From assembly GCF_022458985.1 (NCBI RefSeq), contig NC_061778.1, forward strand, positions 8,573,501 to 8,637,500: a stretch of 64,000 bases of DNA, given 5' to 3'. The position numbers were made by a program, and so were the translations under genes. The notes beneath the pieces are model-generated. The model did not search any database, was not told the DNA's origin, and worked only from the letters and a program-made list of their open reading frames with translations. Shown in pieces: positions 35,301 to 47,470 of this stretch (positions within the stretch are counted from its first letter, which is position 1; each line of letters starts with the position of its first letter). This DNA comes from Mugil cephalus (Eukaryota; Chordata; Actinopteri; Mugiliformes; Mugilidae).

Positions 35301-38300
35301 TCATGTAACCAAATTCGTGATCACTAGGTTCAAAATGATTCCACTCGCCAAGATGAATAACATGACAGCCAGAGTGAGGCCCCTACGTAGAACCAGGGAC
35401 CTGTGAGAGAGCTGGTTGTTGACTGGTTCTATTACAAATGTCTCCTCAGCTTTGACCAGGTCAGTGGCATCTGTTTGGGCCTCTGGGCAAACTGGATCAT
35501 CTGGTTGAGGGAAAAAGAACATAAATATGTAAATGACAAACATTTGGGGGACTTGAAAAGGTTCAATGTGATGTTTTTTGTGAAGAAAATACGTTTTGTG
35601 CATTAATGGTCCTATAAATAAAAAGTATATCAATCTCTAAAGTGGGGGTTGACAGACTAGTCGACTATTTGATTACTCAACTTCCCTGCTGCGTCATGAT
35701 GCTTTAAGTCATCACCGATCATGTGACAATAACAACATGGAAGAAGACAGAGGAGGAGCACATCGGGTCGTTGCAGCAAACTAGCAGCGGTTCATCAAGC
35801 GTGTGGAAATACTTCACTAAAGATGCGACTGTGACTACTGCAAGTACAACTACCACGCTGGCAACGCAACGGTCCTAATCCTCTCAACAACACTCACTTA
35901 ATCATTTCACCAAATGTACTGTGGTAACGGGGAGAAGGATTAGACCTTAGGCATTTAGCTGCTGTACACGGAAAATGCTTCAGAGAAATGCCACTTTTTT
36001 TTTACACCCGGCTACATTACATTATATTACAAATGCTCATGTCTTTGTCAAAATGCGGTTTGTGGTTTGTCAAAATGTTTTTTTCTGTCTTTGTCTTGTG
36101 ACTTCCTGTTTTATTTTGAAAAGAAATTCTCCTCTCGTCTCAGGTCACTTGCCCTTCCCTCCTGTGTCAGAGGTGTGTCTTCCCTGATTGCTAATTGTTT
36201 CCACTTGTTCCCCACTTCCCATGTGTGTATATATTGTCTGCGTCTTCCCTTGTCCTGTGCCAGAGTGTTTTGTCTGTCTGTCATGTTATCACTCAAGCCT
36301 TTCACGCCCATGATTTGTCTCAGCATTGCACCTCGAATTCTTGCCTGTTTTTAACTTTGTACTTTATCTCAAGAGATTCACTGGAGTGGATTTTCTTTGG
36401 AGAGCTTTTTGACCGAGTATTTTTGTTTGCCTTTTGCCTAGCTGGTTTTTCTCCATCAAGAGCCATTTTTTGTTTTTCAGTCTGTATCTCTCTCTGCGTC
36501 TGATTTCTTTTCTGTGTCCCGACCTGACAGTCTTTATGTTCACTTCTGTTGTGTTCTATTAGTTGACATCGTTGGCGCGGTTGTAGAGCATGTTTTTTTG
36601 TCCTTGATGTCAGTGAATGCACCATGCGAGCGACGTTAGGGTAGAGATGAGGGTTTGCTGAGCTAGAGCTGCATTACCTCTACTGAGTCAGTAAGAGGCT
36701 TTCTACTTTACATCCTGAAAAACCTCACTGTAGTAAACATTGTTGGAAAGTAATTTAGGAAAAAATGGTAATTGCACAACAAATCTGGGGATGTTTGTCA
36801 GGAAGGCTGATTATTATTAGGGAATCAAGGACGGCAAGCAGAATAATAAATGAAAGTCTGAATATTTGGAATGAAAGATGTGGGAATATTAAATGACATC
36901 TGATAATTGTACAAACAGTGAATTCTGCACACTAGAATGGTGATGGTTGGTTTTAGCGATGTCACAGTGGTTCTTAATAATCTTATTATTATATTGTTCC
37001 TAATAGGAAATTCTTTTCATTTTATGGCTTGTCTGTCTCTCGGTTGTGGTGTTTCTGGCAGTGCAACAAAATTATAAAAATGAGGAATTATCATATGCTA
37101 TTAGACATTTGTCATAATAATTATTTATGAAGTAAAAATGTGTTTGACCTTGACTTTTGATCCCCAAAATGAAATGTGTCACGTTAGCTTTTAACTCTGC
37201 GCTTCCACTGTAGAAATTTGGCAAAATGAGAAGCTGTGTAGTCTTTGTCAAGAATGATTTAACTTACTTGAAATGCAAACACGAGCATTTTCCAATACAA
37301 ATTTTGAGCGTCATTAATGTTCACAGACTTCCATCCCTTACATTCAAACTTTCAATCAATGTCTCTCTCGATTGCGTTAGCGTGGGTTCAAGGTGCTGAG
37401 GAAGAAATCACTATAAACTAAAAAATGTTTTTCTTCTCTTGCACCATAAAATGCCTTGCTGTGCAATCTCTCTTACCTGTGCCTGCAGAGCTCCCACAGA
37501 CTCCCGCTCTGATCTGAGCCTGGAAGCAAAAAAAAAACAAATCTGTGAATCTATTTATTCGTAAAGCAGCAGCTTTAGGCCATTTGAACTGGGAGCTTTA
37601 CGGCCAAACACCAACCTCTTCTGTAACTTTCTTCCAGTTCATTCTCAAGAGATAGAAAATCAGGAAGGTGCACTGCAGTGACACGCAGGTAAACAAGCCT
37701 GTCCACAAACCTGAGGAAAATAAAAAAGTTTGGTTTTGAGGGCAGGGAGCAGATGCTGATGACGTGATGGAATTCAAAGTAAAAAACAAACAAACAAAAA
37801 AAATTGTTTTGGACAACACTTTAAACACCAGTTAGGTAAGGATGTGGCAAAAACAACTAAAAGCTAAAACCTCTGCTGTAATTCTTACCCTTGATTCCTA
37901 ATTTGGCTGCAAACATCAGTGGCACTCCAATAGGAAACCCAATACCATAATATCCCACAATGTTGCAGAGAGCTCCGACTCTCTGTTTACCTGCTCCTCT
38001 TATGATGCCACTCGAAGCAGCCTTGTCACGGGAATAAGAACACGGACGTGGTTAGCCAAAAACTGCAGCATGGTATGTTTTGAAAACGTAATTATATATG
38101 ATCACGTCACGAAATGTTGTTTGGACACAGTGGAAGAGATGCTTACGGATGTTGCATCTATGAGGATGAACGGAGCGTAGAAAGTTATAACATCAGTGAC
38201 TCTTTCCCTGATTTGTCTGAAAGAGGAGACGACATATTGTATTAAAGTAAAGACTAGCAAAGATGTAAAAACAAAAAATTATGCATGGAACGTCAATTCC

Positions 38301-41300
38301 ACTACCACTGACAGAAGCGGACGAGTCAATTGCTATTACTTTAAGGAACACTACATGATGTAACCCAGTGAAACAGACTCACTCATCTACCATAAGTTAA
38401 TATGTATGAGAATTCGTAAGAAAAGTTAACATATTTGTGTGTGACAGCTTGATCTCTATAGGGCTGTGGGGGGGGTGCAGCCTATCACAGCTGTCATCGG
38501 GCATAAGGCGCGTTTAGGTAATGAGTAACATAATGGTTGAAAGTTCATTTAGTTATTGTTCCTGCACTCTGTATGTGCTGCTAACAAGAGATGTGGTTGC
38601 AAAAGCACATGTTACACACACGTGCTTAACACATGTTAAGCACATGATACTCACTCGTCATACGTAAATATATACGAGATGTGATCCTTCAGACTTCCAA
38701 TGAGAACTGCCAAACATACAGACACTGACCCTGTGATAGAGAGTGACACATTTACACATATTGGTATTTCCCACAACAGCATGACGCATACGGAGCGACC
38801 ACTTTGTGTTCCAGTGCACGTCGCAAGCAAACAACAAGGGGAAGCGAGAATATTCACCTCGTGCTCACACGGTCACAAGGCCTCTTATGAAATCTTTAAA
38901 CTACTCCTACACTAATTGCTTCAGTCAAAATGTAATTGTAATCACTATTACAATGCAAATGTGTTAAATAAATACTGACCTGCACAGAACATCGTCAGCT
39001 TAGCAGACAGCTTGGCCTGCTCTGTGTCTCCGGCTCCCAAAGCATTTCCAACTCTAACGCTGCCCCCTATGCTGAAACCCATGGGAAACTAACAACGAAA
39101 ACAAAAAAATACTACATCAACATGCTGTTACACTCCGTGTATAAACAGGTGAGAGATCGCTTTGCATTCAGCGCTCACCATGTAAGCAATATTTGCCAGT
39201 TGGAACACGACCGACTGAGCTCCAAGTTCCACCTCACTTATGAGTCCTGTCGGTGACGGGCAGCTGTTAGACTTCAAGCAACAAAAATAAACATGTGGCC
39301 TGTGATGTTCATTATGTACCTGCCAGAAAACCACCAATCTCGTATGTCCACCACTCAACACACATCATGACCATGCTGGGGATGGCCAGGCTGATGTATG
39401 AGCCCCAGTCCTGGAGGCATTCTTTAGACCAGCCTGTGGAGGGCGAGGTGCATTTTTGAAAGTATATTAGAAATAAAATACATGGTTACACCATCACACA
39501 AAAAATAATTACATCAGTAAATCACTTTGTCAGTCTATCAGTCGCCTGCCTGTCAAACAGAACAACGGGTCTAAATGAGTTTGCAGTAACACTATTGCTG
39601 TCCTAACATGTTCTTGTTGCCTGTCCACCTGTCATGACCTATTGCCTATTGGTTTTATCATTGACCTTTGGACTCTTTACAACTCTGTTGCTATACCAAC
39701 CTCCTTAAGCATCTGTATTTGACTTCATCCTGACTGAGATTTCTGTAACTAAAGGTCTCATAAATGTAGCCTCCTGTAGGCCTACGTTTTTAATTTCTTC
39801 CAGGTATTAGGGATTAGTAGAACCTAAGATGTATAAAAACCAAGCACCATCTTTGAAAAGGAAGTCGCAGTTTAAAAAAAAATGATGTCCTCATATGTGG
39901 ACGCTGGGATTATTACATTATTTATATTATAATAACTTCACCCAATGTGTGACAAAATATAATACAGTTTATTTTAACAAAGACAGTACAATTAAGCCCT
40001 AACAAGGACGACAAGTTTAAATGAAGCAGAATAAGCTGTGATAACAATTTAACGTCCCCATATGAGGACGTGGGGTCTCAGGAGGTTAATACTATAGAAC
40101 ATTTCCAGTCGCCTCCTGAACTACAGCTTGATTTTCTCATTCATTATAAGTCATAATTTATAACCCATCCTGAGGGAAAACACTGGCACCTCTGCTTTTA
40201 TTAATGATCACTATCTTCCAATGCAAATGTTGCGTGCTCACCTCCCCAAGTAGCCTTATGAAGACCCTTCCACCAGATATAAGCAAAGAGAATTCCCGCC
40301 AAGGCGAACTGGGATATGGCGTTGGCAATAGCGGAGCCTCTGTGAAGCACATTTTATCGTGTGATGTTGGTTCGATGACGTTATCGCAGTGACATCAATA
40401 AAGAAGGTGTGCAATCCAGTAAAACATACTCACGCTACTCCCAGATTAACTGCGTAGAGAACGATGTAGTTGATGAGGGCGTTAAAAAGATTGACCACGA
40501 GGCCTGTAATTACCTGTGGCCATATGATGCCCTAAAATAAATGAGTAGCACAGCACTTTTAGACACAGTCTAAATGAAAACCCACAGGTGTTATGTGCTT
40601 ATGTTTTATTATTTTTTTTTTTTGTTAGCATAAAGAAGACTAATTAAACACTGTATCTTTTTTTTATGAAATAAGCTGTATATATGAAAGTATCATTAAG
40701 CATTTCATTACAGATTTATTTTTACATCCGTGACATGGCAGAGCTGAGGGAGCTCTGACCTTCTCACTATCTGAATCTGGACAATATCAGTAATTTAGCA
40801 CTTTAACCAAAAAGCCTGGAGGCTCAATAGAACTAGAACTGTCTTGTAATCATACTGCATTACTTCAACTCATCAGGGGAAACAGGGATAGGTCATCAAC
40901 CTACCTGACTTTGCAGATATCTTGTCTCTAATGAATACATGAATGTAGCCTGTAACAACACAACAGAGGAAGGTCATTGTTGGAAACATTTTTTTTTTTT
41001 TTTTTTTTTTTGGAAAGGTTAATTTCTACTCAGGGGAGAGGGCGCTGTCACTTCTTGGGCAGGTGGTCTGCCTTGACTTAAATGCCACACATGAGCATCT
41101 TCATACAAGATATATACCTCAGTCAATACACTGGCAACTTGTTTGTTATTAGTGGGGGGCTTTTGGGTCCAGTGGATTGATGGGAGGAGTCTCTGTGGAT
41201 CAGGCTTGTTCTAGTGAATCCCACAGATACTTGATCAGTTTGGTATGTAGTGAATTTGGAGGCCAGGTCAACACTTGGTGCTATTCTCTTGTCATTGCTA

Positions 41301-43080
41301 CGGGGTGGGAGTGGCTGGTCTGGTCTAGGTGGGTGCTACATGTCTAAGTAACATCCACGTGAATGCCAGGTTCAAATATTTCCCAGCAGAATGGTTACAT
41401 TGTCGCAAGATGGTCGGTGTCATTTACTTCTCCTATCAGTGGTTTTAATGTTGTGGCAGACTGGTGTATGTTCTAGCTGTGTACAGCACGGCAAGACACA
41501 GATCATCAGAATAATAGCATCTCTCTCTCCACACTACTAACCAGTGACACGTCTCATTGTATTTTCTAGTCATTTGGTGTTGATCCCGTCTTTTTTTTTT
41601 GTGTAAATAAATGAGTTTAACTGGTCTTTATTCTCTTGTTTGTTGTGGATTGTGAGATCAAGTTAATCTCTTTGGTTAAATTCTAATTCTCTAATAACAG
41701 ACGTGACATGTTTTTCATATAGTTGTGTCGTGTATACGAGGAGCATCTTCTTACTGTCTGTGGTTATGACAATGATGGAAACTTTTGGAAGGCAGTCAGG
41801 AAAGTGTTCAATATTTACCCGTAGGTAAAGTTAACCAGTACACAGGTCTCGTCTAATGAGAGTAGCAATAAGTTACGGATACTCACGGGAAGCGCAGGCA
41901 TAAAAATCTTCACGTATAGTTGAGAAAGCCTACACAGAGATTTTCCAATCAGAATTAATGAGAATTATGAGAAAACAACGGGAAGGAAAGTGGACTTTCT
42001 GGAAGCTGACCTGGCCACTTCTGGTTCTTGCCTGACAAGCAACAGGATGGGCTCTGTGTTGATGAGGATCGCCCAGCAGGGGAAACATGCCAGCAGCAAA
42101 ATAAGGATGGCCCGCTGCATAATGACACCAACTTTGAGGAGGTTACGGCTCCCAAAAGTCTAAAAAATGTGTGGAAACTTGTTATCCTTTACAAATTCTA
42201 TATGGCTGTATGAATTACACGTGATGATGAATTCTGTGTGGGAGTCATACCTGAGAAATAAGAGTATCACAGGCTGAAGCCAAACCTGAGCCAATAGATA
42301 TACCTGTTACATTAACAACCTGAGAATAAAACAAAAGAAAAAAGAAAAAAACACAGACAGATTAGAATTTATTTTTATGTTTTACAGTTCTGTGGGTGTT
42401 GAATATGTCCATGTGGGGATGTTATTGTACTCACTGCTATGGCTAAAGACACTCCGGCCAGTTCAGTCTTCCCTAAATGTCCACAGAAAATAGTACTGAC
42501 CAGACCCACAGAGAAAACCATGAGCTGGGCCATTATCTGGTGAGACAAAAGGCAGGAAGCAATGATATGTAACTGGGGTAACAAATCAGTGTGTAGCTTT
42601 TCAAAGGCAAAGAAGGGACATGATTGGGGGTCTCAGGATCCCATTAGGGGGGCCCAAGTTTTCAATGACAGTAGAAGACCAATGTTCAAAATTTAAAGAA
42701 GTTGTTGAACTTGTACTGGTATCAAATATTCTATTTTTTATTTGTCCTTTTTTTGAAGGTATTCGTTAAACATTAATTAATTAAACACAGCAGTGGGTCT
42801 AGCTCTCATTCTTGCTCCGGGTCCCATTAACTAATTAGTTAATTGATACCAATCCAAAGTAATAACACCAGTAACTAAATGGTGATATTCCTTATTATAT
42901 AACTGATTGATGAGTATTGGTTGGACGCTGACAGTCCATTGGACTTACCACTGGTCCAGAAAGTTTTGACAGCTCTTTAATTTCGCTTTTGAAGCCAACG
43001 GGGACCAACATGCGGATCCGCTTTACTACAAAATGATCTCTCCACGAGGAGGCTTGTGGCCTCTGTTCGCTGCTCTCCAT
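35301..43080 (-). CDS. slc47a1-like: MATE gene C: inverted, more divergent SLC47A-type transporter, 17 exons
   Basis: Exons in gene order (high to low): 43080-42949, 42536-42435, 42319-42251, 42159-42011, 41929-41887, 40949-40905, 40531-40434, 40339-40242, 39433-39320, 39246-39179, 39088-38980, 38730-38655, 38216-38147, 38021-37889, 37710-37616, 37519-37477, 35500-35301. They give 547 residues with consistent phases. Exons 2-15 have the same lengths as in genes A and B. Recognised: [86 protein letters not shown], and SLVLRRGL before the last helix. It resembles mammalian MATE1 more than A/B do in helices 1-2. The helix-10 acid is Asp (LIDATS). The intracellular exon 16 is short. Donor of exon 15 is a weak GTTGGT. 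Introns hold a Tc1 relic, another repeat and a hAT relic. Confidence 0.93.
35617..35622 (+). terminator. Candidate polyadenylation signal for gene B inside gene C
   Basis: First plus-strand AATAAA after the gene B stop (ATAAATAAAAAG context). It lies in the last intron of gene C, so using it would make the B transcript antisense to the last coding exon of C. Confidence 0.35.
35641..36690 (+). mobile_element. hAT-type relic with BED finger start (copy 2), in the last intron of MATE gene C
   Basis: Shares with copy 1 (21837-22870) the blocks 'atcatgtgac.ataacaacatgg', 'ttgcag.aaactagcag.ggttcatcaag' and 'gaaatacttcactaaagatg', and the tail motif 'gttgacat.gttg....ggttgtagag' and 'ccttgatgtcagtgaatgca' (36561-36630). 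The translation begins [11 protein letters not shown], but the CxxC pair is lost. A CT-rich block (36060-36540) separates the two parts. Confidence 0.7.
36060..36540. repeat. CT/TG-rich repeat inserted in the hAT relic
   Basis: Strand-skewed sequence with 'cttgtgacttcctg', 'ttccacttgttccccacttc' and 'gtgtatatattgtctgcgtc' resembles the block at 17085-17575 in style. It interrupts sequence that is collinear in hAT copy 1, so it is probably a later insertion. No clear tail or target duplication was identified. Confidence 0.4.
36691..37476. other. Last intron of MATE gene C, no further feature
   Basis: AT-rich sequence without exons or recognised repeats. Confidence 0.45.
39699..40089. repeat. 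Interspersed repeat with short inverted ends in intron 8 of MATE gene C
   Basis: The left end AACCTCCTTAAG and right end, reversed, AACCTCCTGAGACCCC suggest a non-autonomous element. Two internal palindromic blocks 'tcctcatatgtggacg' and 'ccccatatgaggacgtgggg' are typical, from memory, of a fish repeat family that ends 'gtctcaggaggttaa'. No transposase. Confidence 0.5.
41075..41472 (-). mobile_element. Internally deleted Tc1-like relic in intron 5 of MATE gene C
   Basis: On the minus strand the sequence starts with the terminal repeat CCACAACATTAAAACCACT (41441-41459), then jumps to middle and distal parts of a Tc1 transposase gene ('ctgctgggaaatatttgaac', 'ttgacctggcctccaaattc', 'gatcaagtatctgtgggatt' for the WPPNSPDLNPIEHLWD region). 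Much of the gene is deleted and stops remain. A terminal scrap of the same family is at 19130-19186. Confidence 0.8.
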
Positions 43081-43150
43081 GATCCAGTGGTATTGTTGTG
43101 TCTCTGTTCACGGGTGAAAGTAGTCAGGTCAATGATCTCTGTCACTCTGT

Positions 43151-43250
43151 GGGCGGTGGCGACGGCGAAATCAGTCTTAAACCTGCGCTCATTCATATGA
43201 ATCACGTGAACGCGGCGTGAGTCACTTCACTTCCTGAGTGACTCACACCG
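43151..43250 (-). promoter_or_regulatory. Candidate promoter elements of MATE gene C
   Basis: Upstream of the gene C ATG lie a GGGCGG box (43151-43156), a CACGTG E-box (43203-43208) and a near-perfect inverted repeat with 14-base arms (43213-43226 and 43237-43250, one mismatch). Each arm holds an AP-1 type heptamer (TGAGTCA 43218-43224, TGACTCA 43239-43245). Distance to the ATG is 70-170 bases. Motifs are seen; their use is inferred. Confidence 0.5.
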
Positions 43251-43299
43251 TGAAGTGAAATATTGATAGATATTTAAGTATTTGCTCTTGAGTTTTTTT

Positions 43300-43587
43300 T
43301 TATTATTAATATTATTGTTGTTGTTTTTTTTTTTTTTATTTTTTTTGTCGTTTGTTTGGTTTGGTTTGGTTTGGTTTGGTTTGGCTTTCTTTTCCCTTTT
43401 TTTTTATTTTTTATTTATTTTATTTTTTTATTATTAAGTCGAGCTTTTTTCTGCCGGTAGGCGAGAAGATACTCGTAGCCATTAAACTGAAAAATATCAA
43501 AATACTGTACAAAGGGACAGTTCTTATTGTTCGTGTAATTACTATTTCTACAATGATTACTACTACTACTAATACTACTACTAATAC

Positions 43588-43619
<32 letters not shown>

Positions 43620-43734
43620 TGAATAATATGAATAATAACATAAGAAGAAGCAAAAGTAAAAGTAGTTTACCCTTAAGTTATGCAAACATCCGCATTGAAA
43701 CACTTTCATAATGTAAAATCCTGAATGTTCATTT

Positions 43735-43797
<63 letters not shown>
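43300..43797. repeat. Cluster of unrelated simple repeats
   Basis: T-rich tracts (43290-43350), (GGTTT)n at 43354-43383, (ACT/AAT)n at 43557-43640 and (TTTC)n at 43735-43797 follow each other within 500 bp just upstream of the gene C promoter. Apparent open frames here (poly-Asn, poly-Lys/Glu) are by-products of the repeats. Confidence 0.95.
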
Positions 43798-43800
<3 letters not shown>

Positions 43801-46800
43801 CATTTATTAAAGACAGCTCTAGGAACGTACTGATAAAACAGTCCATTTTCCAGCAGGTGTTGTATTGTAGTATTGTAGTCTACCAACAGGTGGAGCCATT
43901 CCCCTGTTAATTGACCAGACTCTCACAGCTATTTAATGAGCTGTGTCACAAAGCATTTCATGGTTTTCCTGCAAAATAGATTACTTTGCAAGTTGTTGTT
44001 GTTTGTCTGTTTATTTGTTTTAACCATGAAATGGAAACTGATTATGAATTAAAAACACAGATTTCAATTCCAACCCATAGATCAATTTATGGCTATTTAG
44101 ATTTTTCATTGCTTATTTGTGAAGTCAATTTATATTTAGACCTAATCATGTATTATATTATTATTATTTAGAATTTATATTTGTACAGTAAACTTAAGAA
44201 AGATGTAAGGACGATATGCTTTTCTTATACCCCTAATCTGAGAAATGACAGGTTTAAAGAAACAACCCCTTTCTTAATGGAAAATTCTTGTGTCTTCTTG
44301 TGTTATTTCATTATTTTCTATAGTCAAAATTGTATTTTTTTATTTAGGCTTTTTTTTTAAGTAGAACTTTGTATAACTTCATCAAAAGGGAAGAGTAAAT
44401 GTTGGTGCCTTTAAAGTAAAGTGCTGTAAGAGGACACAATTTCGTCCTAAAATGTACAACATAAATGTGCACAGACGTTTGAGACCTATGACCAGATATA
44501 TTTATTCATCCGATCATTAAAACAATCAAAAAGATCTCTTCTGCGTAGCCTCAAAGAGTACGACTGCTCTTGTTAGTTGCACTGAAGAACATCAGCACCA
44601 GGTGACGTTATTCCATTGCTCTGAAGGAAAGGTATAATCAGTTAAGGAAACTTTAGGACGGAGCAGTATCATCTTTTGCCACCAACATGTCTGATCTTTG
44701 TTTTAACATGCATGGAAAAAGCAGGCATGGTTGAATCAGCCCTAACCGTAAATGTCAGCCCGAGGCTCACTTGACCTCGCCGTTTCATCATAACAGTCGC
44801 GTGGAGAAGTTCAGAGAGACGGACACAATGGTAGGGTTGTGTTGCCTCAACCCCTTATTACACCTAAAAATGCCCTTTTTGCGAGTCAAGCAGTGCAAAG
44901 AACACATGAACTGTGGTCACGGAGCCCGATGAGTCACCCTTCGCCCTGTGTTTGAGCACATGTGTGTGGTACCCACAACACAAGCATCTAACAGAGGAAT
45001 GTTTCCAAAGGTGATGAGCTGTGGCCGTCTTGGGGTATAGGAGGTAAAATGCTTCCCTGAGAAGGAACAGAGAGCACCGCTAAACATGAAATGACTCTAA
45101 AAATGACATCTGATTCGGATAACGCATCTCTCATATAAACAGCGCTCCCAACTCCAGTGACCGTAACCGGACACTGGATACTATTTGACACATGTGCAAA
45201 TTAACCTGTTAATGGAGCCTCAGCTCTAAATGAACTGTCTAATCTAATACATAGCCTTATTTTTAACATGTCACAACATGGCCTGGTGTTTTCAGAGTAG
45301 CAAATTGCCTAATTATAAGTGAATGTGCACCGTTTAAGCACAATATCAACACAAATAATGAAGATCTTGGCACTGGATATAATCATAAAAATCACCTGTC
45401 TGCAGTCCCCTCTGGTTTTAGTAGATATTTTTAGTAGGATATCTTTCTCATCCTCAAAAGTACAGCTACAGGACGTCAAATTACGTATTTCACGCTGAAA
45501 GTTTACTGAAGTGGGAACTTTCTTCTAACTCTTTCAAACTCACAGTGTTCTGTTTGGTTATTACAATATTGCTGTTATTTGACAAAATCAGTCAACAAGC
45601 CTTAATGCTGTAATGCTGAGTTAAATGTTATAACATGTCAATGATTAGCAGGTATAATATTTAACACCTTCACCATGTTTAGTTAGGGTGTTAGCATGTT
45701 TAACATTATCTATTGGCACTAAGTATTGGCGTCGGATGGAACTACCAAACAAGTTAATGGCCATCGCAATTAGTACCTTTCATCCAGAGAGGTGGCATTC
45801 CAGCATTTAGTGTCTGTTAAGACATTTCCATCTGGACCAAAGTGTCATTTTCAGGCAATAAAAGTGTAATGATTTACATATAATTCCACTCAGGAAATTA
45901 ATATGAAAGCACTATTAGTTTAGCCTGTGTGCCTGTGTGATTGTACTTTGGCCTAAACAGTGCAAAGAAAGGCCCTCTGTCCTCTTGTGGATCTTTTAAC
46001 TTTTGGCCTGACTCATGTCTACAGCTTAATTGGATACTCCGATTGCTAACTGAAACCATCTCCACACACAGGTCTTTATGCACCAGGAAGGATTGATGGT
46101 ATCAGACAGGCAGCATATTGTGCCCGTGTGTAACTGAGACAGAAGAGGTGGAAGGCCAGCGTGGTTTTAAAAAGTCTTCCCATGCACAAAATACTCTCGG
46201 ATGCGACAGGTGGACGGAGCCGCGCAAGTCATTTATTAAGCTCGCTGCTTGCTTACTCTGCAACCAGAAAGCACAGTTCGCAACGAGTTAACAGAAATGC
46301 GTTTGTGGGTTCACCAGAGGTCTCGTGTGTGCAAAAAAGAAGTGCTAGCACGTTCAGTTTCCTACTTGAGCTTTACATGTATATATAGCCAATAATGCAG
46401 GCTATGATATGTGAGAATGTGTTCCAATTGGATAATGAGTGGGTGGCGCAGAGGCAGTAAAGGGAGAGAAAGGCACTGTAATTACATAAGCTCTTTTTCC
46501 ACATAGGGACCCGAGATCATAGTGATCTGAGCTGCTCTGTGCACCCAACCGCTTGTTAACCAACGACCATCTAACATTTTAATTGTGTGTGAGAAATGAG
46601 GTCAGGACTTTGATGTCAGCCCTCCATTTCTTACTCTACCTTTGCTAGCATGTTTCCCACTGCCGCACCACACCACCGACATGGTGCGGTAACGCCTGAC
46701 AACTGAGGACGAGTTTCTGTCATGTCTGTGAAGCATAAATCCCCTCTTGGTGATAGCTACTCATTTGGGTGTAATGGTAATTCTCTGGCGTCTGTAAAAT

Positions 46801-47470
46801 GAGACATGTGAGCTCATGACGTTTGTGACGCAAGACACACGTCGGACGCTATCGCTGCCTTGACCCTGAGGTTCACGCTAGGTCTCCCAGGAGGACAATG
46901 ACACAGAACCTTTGCCTACATGTGATGGGTGTGGCCTCTTAGTCCGGGATTACTGTGGCTCTGCACACTGTGTTTACGGGATAATATCGGCTTTACGCAC
47001 GAGACAAGAGGTCACTTAGCAGGAAGCAGGGAAACACATGTGCACTTTAAAACTGAGGTAACAGTCATGCGGACTTGAAACAGAGACAGATGATGATGGT
47101 GATGGTGATGATGAAAGTCGGATTATCTTGTTTTGGATGACAATGAGGGAGGACAATAGTGTTTTCACACATGAGCATTCTTTACTGTAAAGCCTTCAAA
47201 TTGCTTAAAAGCCTGTGGTGTGTGTGGAAATCTTATTCTAAAATCAGTGGATTCCGTTTTAAAACCTTGTGCTTTAGTAGAATTAAAAAAAACAAAAACA
47301 AAACAACCTTGTGTGCCTCACTTAAACTGACCACATCATTCCTGTTCATAGTCGATAAAGAAAGAAACATGAACATCCCGGTAATAAAAGTCAGGTTTTT
47401 ATTTTTATATCATGTGCAAAAGTATTTGAATTGGGGAAAAAACATATACATGTATATACAGTGATTATTA
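43798..47470. other. Intergenic DNA between MATE C and slc13a5-like gene
   Basis: No coding exon, RNA gene or transposon end recognised in 3.7 kb. A short imperfect GATGGT repeat lies at 47091-47113. Confidence 0.5.

Noticed and set aside
43352-43886. Open frames with poly-Asn, poly-Leu and Lys/Glu repeats
   Set aside because: Direct translations of AAT, TTTC and T-rich simple repeats.
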